From: Pseudomonadota bacterium
Lineage (GTDB): Bacteria; Pseudomonadota; Alphaproteobacteria; Rhizobiales; Aestuariivirgaceae
Length of the DNA stretch: 5,550 nucleotides
Assembly: GCA_016522385.1 (NCBI GenBank)
Contig: JAEKFU010000183.1
Location: forward strand, 1-5,550
Direction of reading: 5' to 3'
The notes beneath the pieces were generated by a model that saw only the letters and a program-made list of their open reading frames with translations, searched no databases and was not told the DNA's origin. The position numbers were made by a program, and so were the translations under genes. Below are positions 5,535 through 5,550 of this stretch, in pieces; the stretch's first letter is position 1; every line of letters starts with the position of its first letter.

Positions 5535-5540
5535 AATATA
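5535..5540 (-). promoter_or_regulatory. Probable -10 box of ssrA
   Basis: TATATT on the minus strand ends 6 bases before the first base of the UUCG hairpin, which would then be at about +1. The matching -35 would fall outside the window, near 5558-5563, so only half of the promoter can be seen. Confidence 0.5.
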
Positions 5541-5550
5541 GTAGTTCTTA

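Overview
The window looks like ordinary chromosomal DNA of an alphaproteobacterium, most likely of the order Hyphomicrobiales (Rhizobiales). The strongest evidence is a circularly permuted, two-piece tmRNA gene whose tag reads ANDNYAEARLAA, a form I associate with rhizobia and relatives. The alphaproteobacterial type of SspB, with the C-terminal ending VVSLDAFRKK, agrees with this. All recognised genes lie on the minus strand, so transcription runs from high to low coordinates. No insertion sequence, phage gene, CRISPR array or tRNA was seen.

In transcription order: (1) ssrA, about 5528 to 5181, with a -10 box just upstream, an acceptor piece ending in an encoded CCA, an excised spacer, and a coding piece carrying the tag frame. 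(2) A spacer of about 150 bases with a good promoter and RBS for sspB. (3) sspB (5028-4459), the ClpXP adaptor that delivers ssrA-tagged proteins. (4) mepA (4478-3534), a periplasmic murein endopeptidase whose start overlaps the end of sspB by 20 bases. Two hairpins follow it, the second with a T-tract. (5) A PHP-domain metallohydrolase of the CehA/McbA type (3417-2482) with a GTG start and a clear RBS. (6) After about 200 bases without a gene, a 12-13 helix CPA2 (Kef-type) cation:proton antiporter without an RCK domain (about 2278-944). (7) fumC, class II fumarase, starting at 833 and running off the low-coordinate edge after 277 residues.

Functionally the window falls into a ribosome-rescue and proteolysis pair and a set of unrelated housekeeping genes. 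tmRNA adds the degradation tag to stalled peptides, and the neighbouring gene encodes the adaptor that recognises that tag for ClpXP. MepA (cell wall), the PHP hydrolase (substrate unknown), the antiporter (ion and pH balance) and FumC (TCA cycle) share no obvious pathway. I see no convincing new multi-gene system. The most rewarding feature is the split tmRNA with its degenerate T-loop, sitting directly upstream of sspB.
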